Below, piece by piece: positions 14,815 through 26,855 of a stretch of 64,000 bases of DNA. Numbering within the stretch: position 1 is the first letter of the stretch; every line of letters starts with the position of its first letter. The DNA comes from Begonia masoniana (taxonomy: Eukaryota > Streptophyta > Magnoliopsida > Cucurbitales > Begoniaceae): contig CM039512.1 of NCBI GenBank assembly GCA_022432975.1, positions 30,045,574 to 30,109,573 of the forward strand, in the 5' to 3' direction. The position numbers were made by a program, and so were the translations under genes. The notes beneath the pieces are model-generated. The model did not search any database, was not told where the DNA came from, and worked only from the letters and a program-made list of their open reading frames with translations.

Positions 14815-17800
14815 TGTAACACCCGGTTCCATCAAACCGATTTTTACCTTGTCAACTAATAGTGTACATTTTATGGATGAAATTGGGAGAATTATTGATT
14901 AGGTTAATGAGTGACTAGATAAGGGAAAAATGGTAAATAAAGATCTATAGTGGATAACAAATTTAAGGGAGTGTTTAATGAGGTTTAGCCACCACTGTTT
15001 CTCATTTTCCTTTCTCGGCATTCAGCTCAGCTAAGCAGAGGTTCTCGGCGATTTTCTCTCCCATTTTCTCCAAGCTAGGTGAGTTCTACTTCGATTTCTT
15101 GCTACATTATAACTATCGATGATAGAGGGGGATTTTAAATGTGAGTTTTGAGAATGCTGTAAGTGAAATAGTTTCCCTACGAGTTTTGATAGATTTGAGG
15201 ATAGTTTAGAATGAAGCTTAACTAATACTCTGTCTACGGCTATTGGTTTGAGCAAAACCCGAAATAGTTTGCAACCAAGCTTTTCCAGGAAACCAGGTAA
15301 GTAGAGTATGTGTGTGCCTTCGGGTCTACATCACAAAACAGTAGGTTTACGCTTGTTTTTCGGTGGATGTAGTCTATCGGTGGATGTAGTCTATCGGTGG
15401 ATGTAGTCTATCGGTGGATGTAGTCTATCGGTGGATGTAGTCTATCGGTGGATGTAGTCTATCGGTGGATGTAGTCTATCGGTGGATGTAGTCTATCGGT
15501 GGATGTAGTCTATCGGTGGATGTAGTCTATCGGTGGATGTAGTCTATCGGTGGATGTAGTCTATCGGTGGATGTAGTCTATCGGTGGATGTAGTCTATCG
15601 GTGGATGTAGTCTATCGGTGGATGTAGTCTATCGGTGGATGTAGTCTATCGGTGGATGTAGTCTATCGGTGGATGTAGTCTATCGGTGGATGTAGTCTAT
15701 CGGTGGATGTAGTCTATCGGTGGATGTAGTCTATCGGTGGATGTAGTCTATCGGTGGATGTAGTCTATCGGTGGATGTAGTCTATCGGTGGATGTAGTCT
15801 ATCGGTGGATGTAGTCTATCGGTGGATGTAGTCTATCGGTGGATGTAGTCTATCGGTGGATGTAGTCTATCGGTGGATGTAGTCTATCGGTGGATGTAGT
15901 CTATCGGTGGATGTAGTCTATCGGTGGATGTAGTCTATCGGTGGATGTAGTCTATCGGTGGATGTAGTCTATCGGTGGATGTAGTCTATCGGTGGATGTA
16001 GTCTATCGGTGGATGTAGTCTATCGGTGGATGTAGTCTATCGGTGGATGTAGTCTATCGGTGGATGTAGTCTATCGGTGGATGTAGTCTATCGGTGGATG
16101 TAGTCTATCGGTGGATGTAGTCTATCGGTGGATGTAGTCTATCGGTGGATGTAGTCTATCGGTGGATGTAGTCTATCGGTGGATGTAGTCTATCGGTGGA
16201 TGTAGTCTATCGGTGGATGTAGTCTATCGGTGGATGTAGTCTATCGGTGGATGTAGTCTATCGGTGGATGTAGTCTATCGGTGGATGTAGTCTATCGGTG
16301 GATGTAGTCTATCGGTGGATGTAGTCTATCGGTGGATGTAGTCTATCGGTGGATGTAGTCTATCGGTGGATGTAGTCTATCGGTGGATGTAGTCTATCGG
16401 TGGATGTAGTCTATCGGTGGATGTAGTCTATCGGTGGATGTAGTCTATCGGTGGATGTAGTCTATCGGTGGATGTAGTCTATCGGTGGATGTAGTCTATC
16501 GGTGGATGTAGTCTATCGGTGGATGTAGTCTATCGGTGGATGTAGTCTATCGGTGGATGTAGTCTATCGGTGGATGTAGTCTATCGGTGGATGTAGTCTA
16601 TCGGTGGATGTAGTCTATCGGTGGATGTAGTCTATCGGTGGATGTAGTCTATCGGTGGATGTAGTCTATCGGTGGATGTAGTCTATCGGTGGATGTAGTC
16701 TATCGGTGGATGTAGTCTATCGGTGGATGTAGTCTATCGGTGGATGTAGTCTATCGGTGGATGTAGTCTATCGGTGGATGTAGTCTATCGGTGGATGTAG
16801 TCTATCGGTGGATGTAGTCTATCGGTGGATGTAGTCTATCGGTGGATGTAGTCTATCGGTGGATGTAGTCTATCGGTGGATGTAGTCTATCGGTGGATGT
16901 AGTCTATCGGTGGATGTAGTCTATCGGTGGATGTAGTCTATCGGTGGATGTAGTCTATCGGTGGATGTAGTCTATCGGTGGATGTAGTCTATCGGTGGAT
17001 GTAGTCTATCGGTGGATGTAGTCTATCGGTGGATGTAGTCTATCGGTGGATGTAGTCTATCGGTGGATGTAGTCTATCGGTGGATGTAGTCTATCGGTGG
17101 ATGTAGTCTATCGGTGGATGTAGTCTATCGGTGGATGTAGTCTATCGGTGGATGTAGTCTATCGGTGGATGTAGTCTATCGGTGGATGTAGTCTATCGGT
17201 GGATGTAGTCTATCGGTGGATGTAGTCTATCGGTGGATGTAGTCTATCGGTGGATGTAGTCTATCGGTGGATGTAGTCTATCGGTGGATGTAGTCTATCG
17301 GTGGATGTAGTCTATCGGTGGATGTAGTCTATCGGTGGATGTAGTCTATCGGTGGATGTAGTCTATCGGTGGATGTAGTCTATCGGTGGATGTAGTCTAT
17401 CGGTGGATGTAGTCTATCGGTGGATGTAGTCTATCGGTGGATGTAGTCTATCGGTGGATGTAGTCTATCGGTGGATGTAGTCTATCGGTGGATGTAGTCT
17501 ATCGGTGGATGTAGTCTATCGGTGGATGTAGTCTATCGGTGGATGTAGTCTATCGGTGGATGTAGTCTATCGGTGGATGTAGTCTATCGGTGGATGTAGT
17601 CTATCGGTGGATGTAGTCTATCGGTGGATGTAGTCTATCGGTGGATGTAGTCTATCGGTGGATGTAGTCTATCGGTGGATGTAGTCTATCGGTGGATGTA
17701 GTCTATCGGTGGATGTAGTCTATCGGTGGATGTAGTCTATCGGTGGATGTAGTCTATCGGTGGATGTAGTCTATCGGTGGATGTAGTCTATCGGTGGATG

Positions 17801-19060
17801 TAGTCTATCGGTGGATGTAGTCTATCGGTGGATGTAGTCTATCGGTGGATGTAGTCTATCGGTGGATGTAGTCTATCGGTGGATGTAGTCTATCGGTGGA
17901 TGTAGTCTATCGGTGGATGTAGTCTATCGGTGGATGTAGTCTATCGGTGGATGTAGTCTATCGGTGGATGTAGTCTATCGGTGGATGTAGTCTATCGGTG
18001 GATGTAGTCTATCGGTGGATGTAGTCTATCGGTGGATGTAGTCTATCGGTGGATGTAGTCTATCGGTGGATGTAGTCTATCGGTGGATGTAGTCTATCGG
18101 TGGATGTAGTCTATCGGTGGATGTAGTCTATCGGTGGATGTAGTCTATCGGTGGATGTAGAGTGTTACTGTTCACCGGTGGATGTTATCTATCGGTGGAT
18201 GTAGTCTATCGGTGGATGTAGTCTATCGGTGGATGTAGTCTATCGGTGGATGTAGAGTGTTACTGTTCATCGGTGGATGTAGTCTATCGGTGGATGTAGT
18301 CTATCGGTGGATGTAGAGTGTTACTGTTCACGGTGGATGTTATCTATCGGTGGATGTAGTCTATCGGTGGATGTAGTCTATCGGTGGATGTAGTCTATCG
18401 GTGGATGTAGTCTATCGGTGGATGTAGTCTATCGGTGGATGTAGTCTATCGGTGGATGTAGTCTATCGGTGGATGTAGTCTATCGGTGGATGTAGTCTAT
18501 CGGTGGATGTAGTCTATCGGTGGATGTAGTCTATCGGTGGATGTAGTCTATCGGTGGATGTAGTCTATCGGTGGATGTAGTCTATCGGTGGATGTAGTCT
18601 ATCGGTGGATGTAGTCTATCGGTGGATGTAGTCTATCGGTGGATGTAGTCTATCGGTGGATGTAGTCTATCGGTGGATGTAGTCTATCGGTGGATGTAGT
18701 CTATCGGTGGATGTAGTCTATCGGTGGATGTAGTCTATCGGTGGATGTAGTCTATCGGTGGATGTAGTCTATCGGTGGATGTAGTCTATCGGTGGATGTA
18801 GTCTATCGGTGGATGTAGTCTATCGGTGGATGTAGTCTATCGGTGGATGTAGTCTATCGGTGGATGTAGTCTATCGGTGGATGTAGTCTATCGGTGGATG
18901 TAGTCTATCGGTGGATGTAGTCTATCGGTGGATGTAGTCTATCGGTGGATGTAGTCTATCGGTGGATGTAGTCTATCGGTGGATGTAGTCTATCGGTGGA
19001 TGTAGTCTATCGGTGGATGTAGTCTATCGGTGGATGTAGTCTATCGGTGGATGTAGAGTG
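14815..19060 (+). mobile_element. A1 5' LTR, rearranged by array expansion
   Basis: The first about 540 bp align well with the 3' LTR (26856 onward), including the TGTAACAC start, GCATTCAGCTCAGCTAAGCAG and the donor-like ACCAGGTAAGTAGAG at about 15291. At 15352 the match jumps straight into the 17-bp array, skipping about 500 bp present in the 3' LTR (27395-27890). After the array the LTR should continue through the ATTTTGTC...GCGTTACA end seen at 28850-29183. Instead sequence goes from TAGAGTGTTATGTTAACC directly toward gag. The LTR 3' end and any primer-binding site are therefore missing. Confidence 0.85.
15352..19060. repeat. 17-bp satellite-like array (about 215 copies)
   Basis: Unit GGTGGATGTAGTCTATC. 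From about 15358 to 18160 it appears as roughly 165 consecutive identical copies. From 18160 to 18340 there are interspersed longer variants containing AGAGTGTTACTGTTCAC, and then another run of about 40 identical copies to 19050. The variant sequence is the natural LTR context (compare 27880-27900 and 28738-28800 in the 3' LTR), which shows the array grew out of LTR sequence. Such uniformity points to very recent amplification or ongoing homogenisation. Confidence 0.97.
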
Positions 19061-19162
19061 TTATGTTAACCTTAGTTATTAGATATTTATGAGAGTAATT
19101 AACCTTGAACAGGAATATAGCAAATGGCTAGACGAACAGGATGACCAAGAGTACGGAGAGAG

Positions 19163-20190
19163 ATGCCAAATTTGAGAAGTGAGGAGGATCCTAGTGTAAT
19201 TAGGCAGCTGACAGATTTGGTGCGCCAACAGACAGACTTGGTGCGTCAGCAATCAGATCAGTTAGGAGTACTGTTGAACCGAGAAGTACAAGGAAGTTCC
19301 AACTCGGGTTCCAGCAATGAACATTCAGGAGACAGATTCCGGAGGCTACAGCCACCCACGTTTGATGGAAAGTCGTCTAATCCAATTGTTGCTGAAGAGT
19401 GGCTCACGTAGATTGAGAGTATGTTCAGGTGTGCCAACGTTGGTGAAGGAGACAAAGTCACTCTGGCAACGTTCCATTTGGCTGGGGATGCTCAACTTTG
19501 GTAGGAAACAATAGAGACCGCCATTGATGTTCTGGCTATGTCTTGGTCACAGTTCAAGGAGATTTTCTATGAGAAATATTTTATCAGCACAGTCCAGGCC
19601 GCAAAGAAGGTGGAGTTTCTGAACTTGAAGCAGACAAGGTCAGTGGCTGAGTACAGTAGGCAATTCAAGTCCCTATCCAGGTTTACTAGACATTTTGTTC
19701 ACAAGAATGAGGATAAGGTGTTTCAATTTGTGCATGGATTGAAGCCAAAAATTTACAGAGGAGTCAAATTTTGTTGTATTAAAGGGTTGTCATTTAGTGA
19801 AGTTGTGTCTACAACATTGGAGGTGGAAGAAGCTGAAATGAAGTGTTCTGGACCAAAGGAAGTTCCACGAAAGTTCATCCAGCCACACCAACAGAGAAGA
19901 ATGAAGAGGCCTAGTGAAGGCCAGAGTAATCAAGGAACAAGAAAGAAGGTGCAGGATACCAGGAAGTTTCCCCAGTGCCCGAAATGTTTTAAGAGTCACC
20001 TGGGCGAGTGCAGGTTTGGGACGGGAAAGTGTTTCAACTGTGAAGAAGTTGGACACACATTCAAGGACTACCCAAATCCCAGAGTCATTCGATGCTTCCA
20101 CTGTAACAAAGTCGGCCATATTAACAGAGACTGTCCAGCTTTGAAGAGTGGCCCTGCTAAGATAAAGCCGAGGTTATTCTCCATGATGGA
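19163..20190 (+). pseudogene. A1 gag (capsid and nucleocapsid), broken
   Basis: The retrotransposon Gag forms the cytoplasmic virus-like particle that packages element RNA. The N-terminal piece (19163-19411) has repeated VRQQ units and the PPTFDGKSSNP motif typical of plant gypsy capsids, then ends at TAG (19409-19411). A second TAG follows LW at about 19501. The capsid continues from 19538 (FKEIFYEKYF, VEFLNLKQ, YSRQFKSLSRF). Two CCHC zinc knuckles lie near 20035-20135. The first, CFNCEEVGHTFKDY, has lost its last Cys; the second, CFHCNKVGHINRDC, is intact. The start Met follows a non-coding leader that lacks a primer-binding site. Confidence 0.85.
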
Positions 20191-20620
20191 GTCGGGTGAT
20201 GAAGAACAACCCACTGTAGTGTCAGGTACCAAATTGATCAACTCTATACCTGTTTTTACTTTAATAGATTTTGGTGCAACACATTCGTTTATAGCGTCTG
20301 CATTTGCTGTCAAGTTAAATGTATAGTTTACCCCTACTGAGCATGTATTTAACATCGCGTTACTCTCTGGTGACCGCATGCACTCTAACCAAGTGATGCT
20401 TGATAGTGTTGTGTTAGTAGGAAACATGAATCTACCTGCTGATCTCATTATTATGGATATAACAGGATTTGATGTAATCTTAGGAATAGATTGGTTGTTC
20501 AAACATTATGCCACAATCGATTGTAGGACTAGAATTGTTAGTTTTCAACCCCCTGGTGGTTCGAAACATACCTTCCAAGCTTTGAAGAGGAGTAAGGAAA
20601 TGACTGTTATGACTTCTATC
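20190..20620 (+). pseudogene. A1 aspartic protease domain
   Basis: Retropepsin-like protease that would process Gag-Pol. The active-site region reads FTLIDFGATHSFIAS (about 20252-20300), where relatives, including gypsy B at 48752, have D-T-G-A. The catalytic Asp remains but the invariant Thr/Ser is Phe. An in-frame TAG at 20323-20325 interrupts the domain. The flap and C-terminal part ([17 protein letters not shown], about 20475-20525) resume in the open frame from 20378 that runs on into RT. It is non-functional as written. Confidence 0.8.
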
Positions 20621-22055
20621 GATGCTAGACCCTCCCTATGTGGAGAATATTTGTACTTTTTGGCCAGTGTTTTAGACACGCAACTAGTAGGAAAATCGAG
20701 CCCTAAAAATGTCTTGGTTGTCCAAGACTTTCCAGGAGTATTTCTAGATGACCTTCTTGGCTTGTCACCAGATAGGGAAATTGAATTTGTTGTAGATGTT
20801 TACCCAGGCGCCAAACCTGTATCTAATAATCCCTATAGATTAGCACCTACGAAGCTTAAGGAATTAATGAAACAGTTGGAGGAACTATTGGAGAAAGGGT
20901 TCATACGCCCAAGCTTTTCACCGTGGGGTGCACCAGTTCTTTTTGTTAAGAAGAATGATGGATCAATGCGTATGTGCATGGATTATCGAGAATTGAATAA
21001 GTTAACCATCAAGAACAAGTATCCATTGCCTAGGATTGATGATTTATTCGACCAGCTTAATGGTGCACGAGTCTTCTCTAAGATTGACCTTAGGTCCGGT
21101 TATTACCAATTGAAAGTCAAATCTGAAGATAAGACTACCTTTCGCACCAGGTATGGACATTATGAATTCCAAGTAATGTCCTTTGGATTGACAAATGCAC
21201 CAGCAGCCTTCATGGACCTTATGAATAGGGTGTTTCACAGGTATCTAGATAAATTTGTCATAGTGTTTATTGATGATATCTTAATTTATTCACGTACTAA
21301 GGAGGAGCATGCAAGACATTTGAGTTTGGTGTTAGAAGTACTAAGACAGCACCAACTTTATGCCAAGTTTTTCAAGTGTGAGTTTTGATTGGACAGAGTT
21401 CACTTTCTTGGTCACGTGATTTCTGGAGATGGAATATCTGTCGATCCAGCCAAAGTTTAAGCAGTTAAGGAGTGGCCTCAACCGAAGAATGCTACAGATA
21501 TTCGAAGTTTTCTTGGATTAGTAGGATATTACAAGAAATTTATTGAAGGATTTTCGAAGATTGCAACACCCCTCACTCGGTTAACAAGGAAAAACATGAA
21601 GTATGTATGGACTGATGAATGTGTGCATAGTTTTCAGACTTTTAAACAGAGATTGACCAATGCTCCAATATTAACACTTCATGTTGAGAATGGTAAATTT
21701 AGCATTTATTGCGATGCTTCCAAAGTTGGACTTGGCTGTGTGTTGATGCAGGATGGAAAAATAATAGCTTATACCTCTAGACAGTTGAAAACAAATGAGA
21801 AGAATTACTCTACACACGACTTAGAATTAGCTGCAGTGGTTTTTGCATTAAAAATTTGGAGACATTACTAGTATGGACAATCTTGTGAAATATTCTCGGA
21901 CCATAAAAGTCTGAAATATATTTTCACACAGAAAGAATTAAATATGAGGCAATGTCGATTGTTGGAATTTGTCAACGATTATGATTTTGAGATTAAATAC
22001 CACTCCGGTAAGGCGAATGTAGTGGCTGATGCATTAAGTAGAGTGACGACTTCAG
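20621..22055 (+). pseudogene. A1 reverse transcriptase and RNase H
   Basis: RT copies element RNA into cDNA. The frame 20378-21388 has [19 protein letters not shown], then [20 protein letters not shown], motif [13 protein letters not shown] and the catalytic FIDD at 21266-21277. TGA ends it at 21386 (after CEF, where gypsy B has Trp), and TAA follows at about 21458. The connection and RNase H run from about 21596 ([29 protein letters not shown]) to TAG at about 21869. The domain then resumes ([22 protein letters not shown], to about 22045). Catalytic residues of RT and RNase H survive, but the nonsense codons prevent a full polyprotein. Confidence 0.88.
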
Positions 22056-23496
22056 CCTCAGCATTGATTCTTGACATGCTGTTAACCTTAGAGATTGAAT
22101 TCCAAAGATTCAACCTAGAAGCTGTGTTTAGCATGTCAGCTATGCTTTCTGTAATATCCTTGAAGCCTACAATTTTGGATAAAATAAAGGAAATTCAGAC
22201 GAATGATGTTGAATTCGATAAGTATAAGTCATGCATGGATTCTACGGATAAGTCAAATTTCAACTATTCTATTGATGGAATCCTCAAGTTTCGAAATAGA
22301 TGGTTTGTTCCGGCTAATGTTGAATTCCGAGAAGAGATCTTTTCGGAAGCTCATTCTTCTAAATTCTCAGTTCATCCTGGAAGTACAAAAATGTACAAAG
22401 ACCTTAGACAATATTATTGGTGGCCAAATATGAAAAGAAGTGTGGCAGAGTACGTAGGATCGTGTTTAGTTTGCCAACAAATTAAAGCTGAACATTAGAG
22501 GCCTGCAGGAACATTACAACCCTTACCAGTTCCTGAATGGAAATGGGAACAAATAACGATGGACTTTGTGGTGGGATTACCTAGGACAACTAGGGCACAT
22601 GATGCAATTTGGGTGATAGTAGATCGTTTAACCAAATCTGCCCATTTCCTGCCAATAAAGATGACATACTCGATGGATCAGCTCGCTGAGTTGTATGTGC
22701 AAGAGATTGTTAGACTGCATGGAGTTCAAAGCACTATAGTTTCGGACCGAGAATCTAGATTTACATCTAAGTTTTGGAAGAGTCTGCACAAGGCTATGGG
22801 TACGAAGCTCAATTTTAGTACAGCTTTTCACCCTCAAACAGATGGACAATCTGAAAGGACCATTCAGACATTAGAGGATATGCTTCATGCATGTGTATTA
22901 GATATTCAGGGTTCTTGGAGTAAGTACTTATTATTGGTGGAATTTTCTTATAATAACATATTTCAGGCAACAATAGGGATGGCACTGTATGAAGCATTGT
23001 ATGGACGAAAATACAGATATCCTTTGTATTGGGGTGAAGTTGGTGAGGCACGTTTGCTTGGTCCTGATATTGTGCAACAGACAGTGGAGAAGATTGCCCT
23101 CATCCGATAGAGAATCTTGACAGCTCAAAGCCGACAGAAAAGTTATGCCGATAGAAGACGTAGAGAATTGGAGTTTGAAGTAGGTTAAGAAGTTTTTCTT
23201 AAAGTTTCACCGTTCAAAGGAATTGTAAGATTCGGGAAGAGAAGTAAGTTAAATCCCATGTTTATAGGGCCTTTCTCAATTTTAAGTAGGATTGGGAACA
23301 CAACTTATCAGTTGCAATTGCCGGCCTCTATGGATGGAATTCACAATGTGTTCCATGTTTCTATGCTGAAAATGTGTATGCGGAATCCAACTCAGGTTGT
23401 GGAATAAGAAAACGTTGAAATTCATCCTACTCTTACTTATGAGGAGAAACCAGTAAAGATCATTGACCATGCTGTGAAAGTGTTGCACAACAAAAA
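22056..23496 (+). pseudogene. A1 integrase, split by a solo LTR
   Basis: Integrase inserts the cDNA into the host genome. The N-terminal HHCC zinc domain ([19 protein letters not shown] and CLVCQQ) is in the frame 21944-22498, ended by TAG. The core (22559-23110) carries D22 ([10 protein letters not shown]), D63 (VSDRESRF) and E99 (QSERTIQ) with the D-X35-E spacing. TAG at about 23108, TAA at about 23187 and TAA at about 23406 interrupt the C-terminal region. The chromodomain starts EEKPVKIIDHAVKVLHNK and is cut at 23496 by the insertion. It resumes at 26715 with VPLVKVL and decays by about 26760. Confidence 0.87.
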
Positions 23497-23611
23497 TGTA
23501 ACAACCCCAGAGGGATCGTCACATAAACCATATCTTTCTTAATCATTTAATTTTTATTACTCACATTCTACTCATTTTCGGTAATATATTTTTTTGAAAC
23601 ATAACTTAATT

Positions 23612-24525
23612 CAGCTCAAACACTCTACATCTGCCGATCACTAGACGACAAAATAGCACTTCCATCATCCCATGGCTCAAACACTCTACATCTGCCGATC
23701 ACTAGACGACAAAATAGCACTTCCATCATCCCATGGCTCAAACACTCTACATCTGCCGATCACTAGACGACAAAATAGCACTTCCATCATCCCATGGCTC
23801 AAACACTCTACATCTGCCGATCACTAGACGACAAAATAGCACTTCCATCATCCCATGGCTCAAACACTCTACATCTGCCGATCACTAGACGACAAAATAG
23901 CACTTCCATCATCCCATGGCTCAAACACTCTACATCTGCCGATCACTAGACGACAAAATAGCACTTCCATCATCCCATGGCTCAAACACTCTACATCTGC
24001 CGATCACTAGACGACAAAATAGCACTTCCATCATCCCATGGCTCAAACACTCTACATCTGCCGATCACTAGACGACAAAATAGCACTTCCATCATCCCAT
24101 GGCTCAAACACTCTACATCTGCCGATCACTAGACGACAAAATAGCACTTCCATCATCCCATGGCTCAAACACTCTACATCTGCCGATCACTAGACGACAA
24201 AATAGCACTTCCATCATCCCATGGCTCAAACACTCTACATCTGCCGATCACTAGACGACAAAATAGCACTTCCATCATCCCATGGCTCAAACACTCTACA
24301 TCTGCCGATCACTAGACGACAAAATAGCACTTCCATCATCCCATGGCTCAAACACTCTACATCTGCCGATCACTAGACGACAAAATAGCACTTCCATCAT
24401 CCCATGGCTCAAACACTCTACATCTGCCGATCACTAGACGACAAAATAGCACTTCCATCATCCCATGGCTCAAACACTCTACATCTGCCGATCACTAGAC
24501 GACAAAATAGCACTTCCATCATCCG
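23612..24525. repeat. 61-bp array (15 near-identical copies)
   Basis: Perfect-looking 61-bp units with core CCGATCACTAGACGAC and ending CATCATCCCATGG. Degenerate copies follow to about 24915 (CCGATCGCTAGACGAC, CATCTTCCGATG). The degenerate edge retains GATGACGTCAGCCGG, also present in the opposite orientation in the related LTR at 31065-31310. The core CCGATCACTAGACGAC matches the CCGATCACAAAACGAC core of the gypsy B 78-bp repeat. Confidence 0.95.
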
Positions 24526-25496
24526 ATGGACATGTGCTCCTCACGTGCATAATTAAAACATGATCCGGTCACTAAACGACAAGGAAACCCTCACATCATC
24601 CGGTAACTAGACGACAAACTATACTTACATCTTCCGATAGCTTAAACGCTCTTCATCTGCCGATCACTAGACGACAAAATAGCACTTTCATCTTCCGATG
24701 ACTTAATCACTCTACATCTGCCGATCGCTAGACGACAAAATAGCACTTCCATCGTCCCATGGCTTAGACACTCTACATCTGCCGATCACTAGACGACAAA
24801 ATAGCACTTCCATCATCCCATGGCTCAAACACTCTACATCTACCGATCGCTAGACGACAAATCAGCACTTCCATCATCCGATGGCTTAAGCACTCTACAT
24901 CTACCGATGACGTCAGCCGGATGATTGCCTTATCCAGCTTCTATCACACGGCAACAAACACCATAATCATCAAACAACCTCATCCAATAGAACATACCAC
25001 AACTCACCCGAATCTTAACTCGGTAACTATAAACCTCAATGAGTAAGGATCATAAACTCATCCAAAATACGCATAGTGGAAGGCTTAAGCAAAACAAACC
25101 ATTCAATAATCCTTAAAATCGTATTCAGACTCTAAAGACAAACCATTCAAATCTGAATCTCATTGTTATAAGAAATTATGTTCTACTTAGTCATCTGTTC
25201 ATCATAAACTTTTCAGACTTACTATGAGCATAATCAGGGAGCTTAATCGCCTATCCAACCTTGCACTGTCACCCTGAGCATCCTCCAGCAACCAGCTTTA
25301 AACGTTCTCTTGGATTTGGGAATCCTCACCTATTAACTCTTCACCTACATCATAAGGTTCAACTATAAGCCTAATGCTTAGTAAGAAATGCAACAATAAC
25401 ATGAATGCATGAATGCATAATTCAGAGAAATACATAGTCATAAGTCTTTTCTTGTTCATAATCATCATCCATAATCATGTATCATATTCATCATTC

Positions 25497-25590
25497 GTAA
25501 TCATTGTTCATAATCATTGTTCATAATCATTGTTCATAATCGTTGTTCATAATCATTGTTCATAATCATTGTTCATAATCATCATTTAAG
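25497..25590. repeat. 13-bp short tandem repeat
   Basis: About seven copies of CATAATCATTGTT inside the solo LTR, with one G variant (CATAATCGTTGTT). It occupies the region that in related LTRs holds non-repeated CATGTTCAT text (44230-44260, 51680-51710), so it is a local expansion in this copy. Confidence 0.85.
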
Positions 25591-26540
25591 TTGTGTGGAA
25601 TGAGAGAGGATTTGTGCCGGTAAAGGGTGTTCGACAGTGAGTTTGATCATGGTCCCTACTGCGGGTCGTATTCATATGTTCTTCTTTAGACTGTGACATA
25701 CGCCGAACCGCCCCAAACACTCACTCAACCACGTTGCAGGGATTTTATCATCTTATCTTGTTCATGAGAAAACATGCTTTTAAAACATTTTCATGTGTAT
25801 AAAACATTGATAATGCATGAACATGGGAATTCTTACTCATTCAGACTATAGAACAGAACATTCATCCAGTATGAAAACTTACCATTAAACTAATCGTCAA
25901 CATAAGTACTAGACTGTAGCATAATAACCTCTAATCGTCATATCAGTTACTATCTAGCATCCTTGTGATGTAGGGCCCTATTGGCCGGAAATCCTATACA
26001 TTCACTTACCTGGTGTCCTTAGCAATGAGAGCTCCTTTTCCTCAGACTTCTTTACCTAAAACATTTACATTACAGTAGTTAAAACAAAATCCTAAAAGTT
26101 CTACTCACAAGTCATCCTAGGGTCTAATAGCTAAGATTTATTCCCGAATTCTTAGTTTAATACTCAATGTAGTCTGAAATCCCAAAACCAAAACAGACAG
26201 ATTCGATTACCGATAACTCAGGGGTGGTTGTTTTAAATGTCCAGAATCGATTTGATAAAAGCATTCCCACTCACAGATTTCAAATGTTCTTATTATTAGT
26301 CGGCCATTGGAAAATCCAAAACTCCAATGCCGAGTAGAAAACAGGGCTAGCAAACTAACAGATAGCTACGTTGTCTATTGCATACCTCAGGCACAGAGTA
26401 GTCGAGTAGTGGCTGAGAAAACCGATCCTCGAAGAGAGTATGCTGAAAGCAGAGAGCAAGAGCTCGGGAGAGAAGAAATCGCCGAAAAGGAAGGTGTCGG
26501 CTACAGTGGCTTGAATGAGGTTTAAGACATTTCCTTTTTC

Positions 26541-26550
26541 TTTATATACT
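26541..26550 (-). promoter_or_regulatory. TATA box of the solo LTR
   Basis: Minus-strand AGTATATAAA. It lies at the same place relative to the LTR start as GTATAAATAG in both gypsy B LTRs. It would start transcription leftward, away from the remaining A1 chromodomain. Confidence 0.55.
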
Positions 26551-26714
26551 GGTCATCACCCTCCATTATTACAACTTTGCCACCCAACCTAGTTTAATTC
26601 AACATGAAATTAGTTATTCTTGGCATAAATCTCTAAACCGTGAAGATTGAATGTTCATGACTGTTAATACAATTAGGGAGTCACCTGGTTGAAGTTGTCG
26701 GGTGTTACGAAAAA

Positions 26715-26855
26715 GGTCCCACTGGTGAAAGTATTATGACATAACTAGAGCATAGAGGAGAAAACTTGGGAATGCCAGTAGGACATGATGGACCAACATC
26801 CATGACTATTCAGGTATTGAATTTTGAGGACAAAATTCTTTTAAGGAGGGTAGAT
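26715..26855 (+). pseudogene. A1 chromodomain end and polypurine tract
   Basis: This continues the integrase reading after the solo LTR and its duplicate AAAAA: VPLVKVL, then stops. The sequence GAATTTTGAGGACAAAATTC at about 26818 is the conserved end of the pol region seen also at 32620 and, in complement, at 45385-45410. It is followed by the polypurine tract TTAAGGAGGGTAGAT (26841-26855) that primes plus-strand synthesis next to the 3' LTR. Confidence 0.75.

Larger units (their letters stand above)
23497..26709 (-). mobile_element. Solo LTR (family B-like, minus orientation), 3.2 kb
   Basis: Begins TGTAACAACCCC and ends GGGTGTTACG (expected CA degraded to CG), and is flanked by a perfect 5-bp duplication AAAAA (23492-23496 and 26710-26714). 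It contains no gag or pol, so it is a solo LTR left by LTR-LTR recombination. It shares blocks with the gypsy B LTRs (GATGTAGGGCC, GGCCGGAAATC, TTACCTGGT, GTGACATACGCC, CATCATAAGG) in the same plus-strand reading, so it lies in minus orientation. The A1 chromodomain reads through if the insert is removed. It carries a 61-bp array and a TATA box. Confidence 0.92.

Noticed and set aside
23612..24525. CRISPR-like spacing in the 61-bp array
   Set aside because: All 61 bases are repeated, so there are no variable spacers; it lies in a solo LTR.
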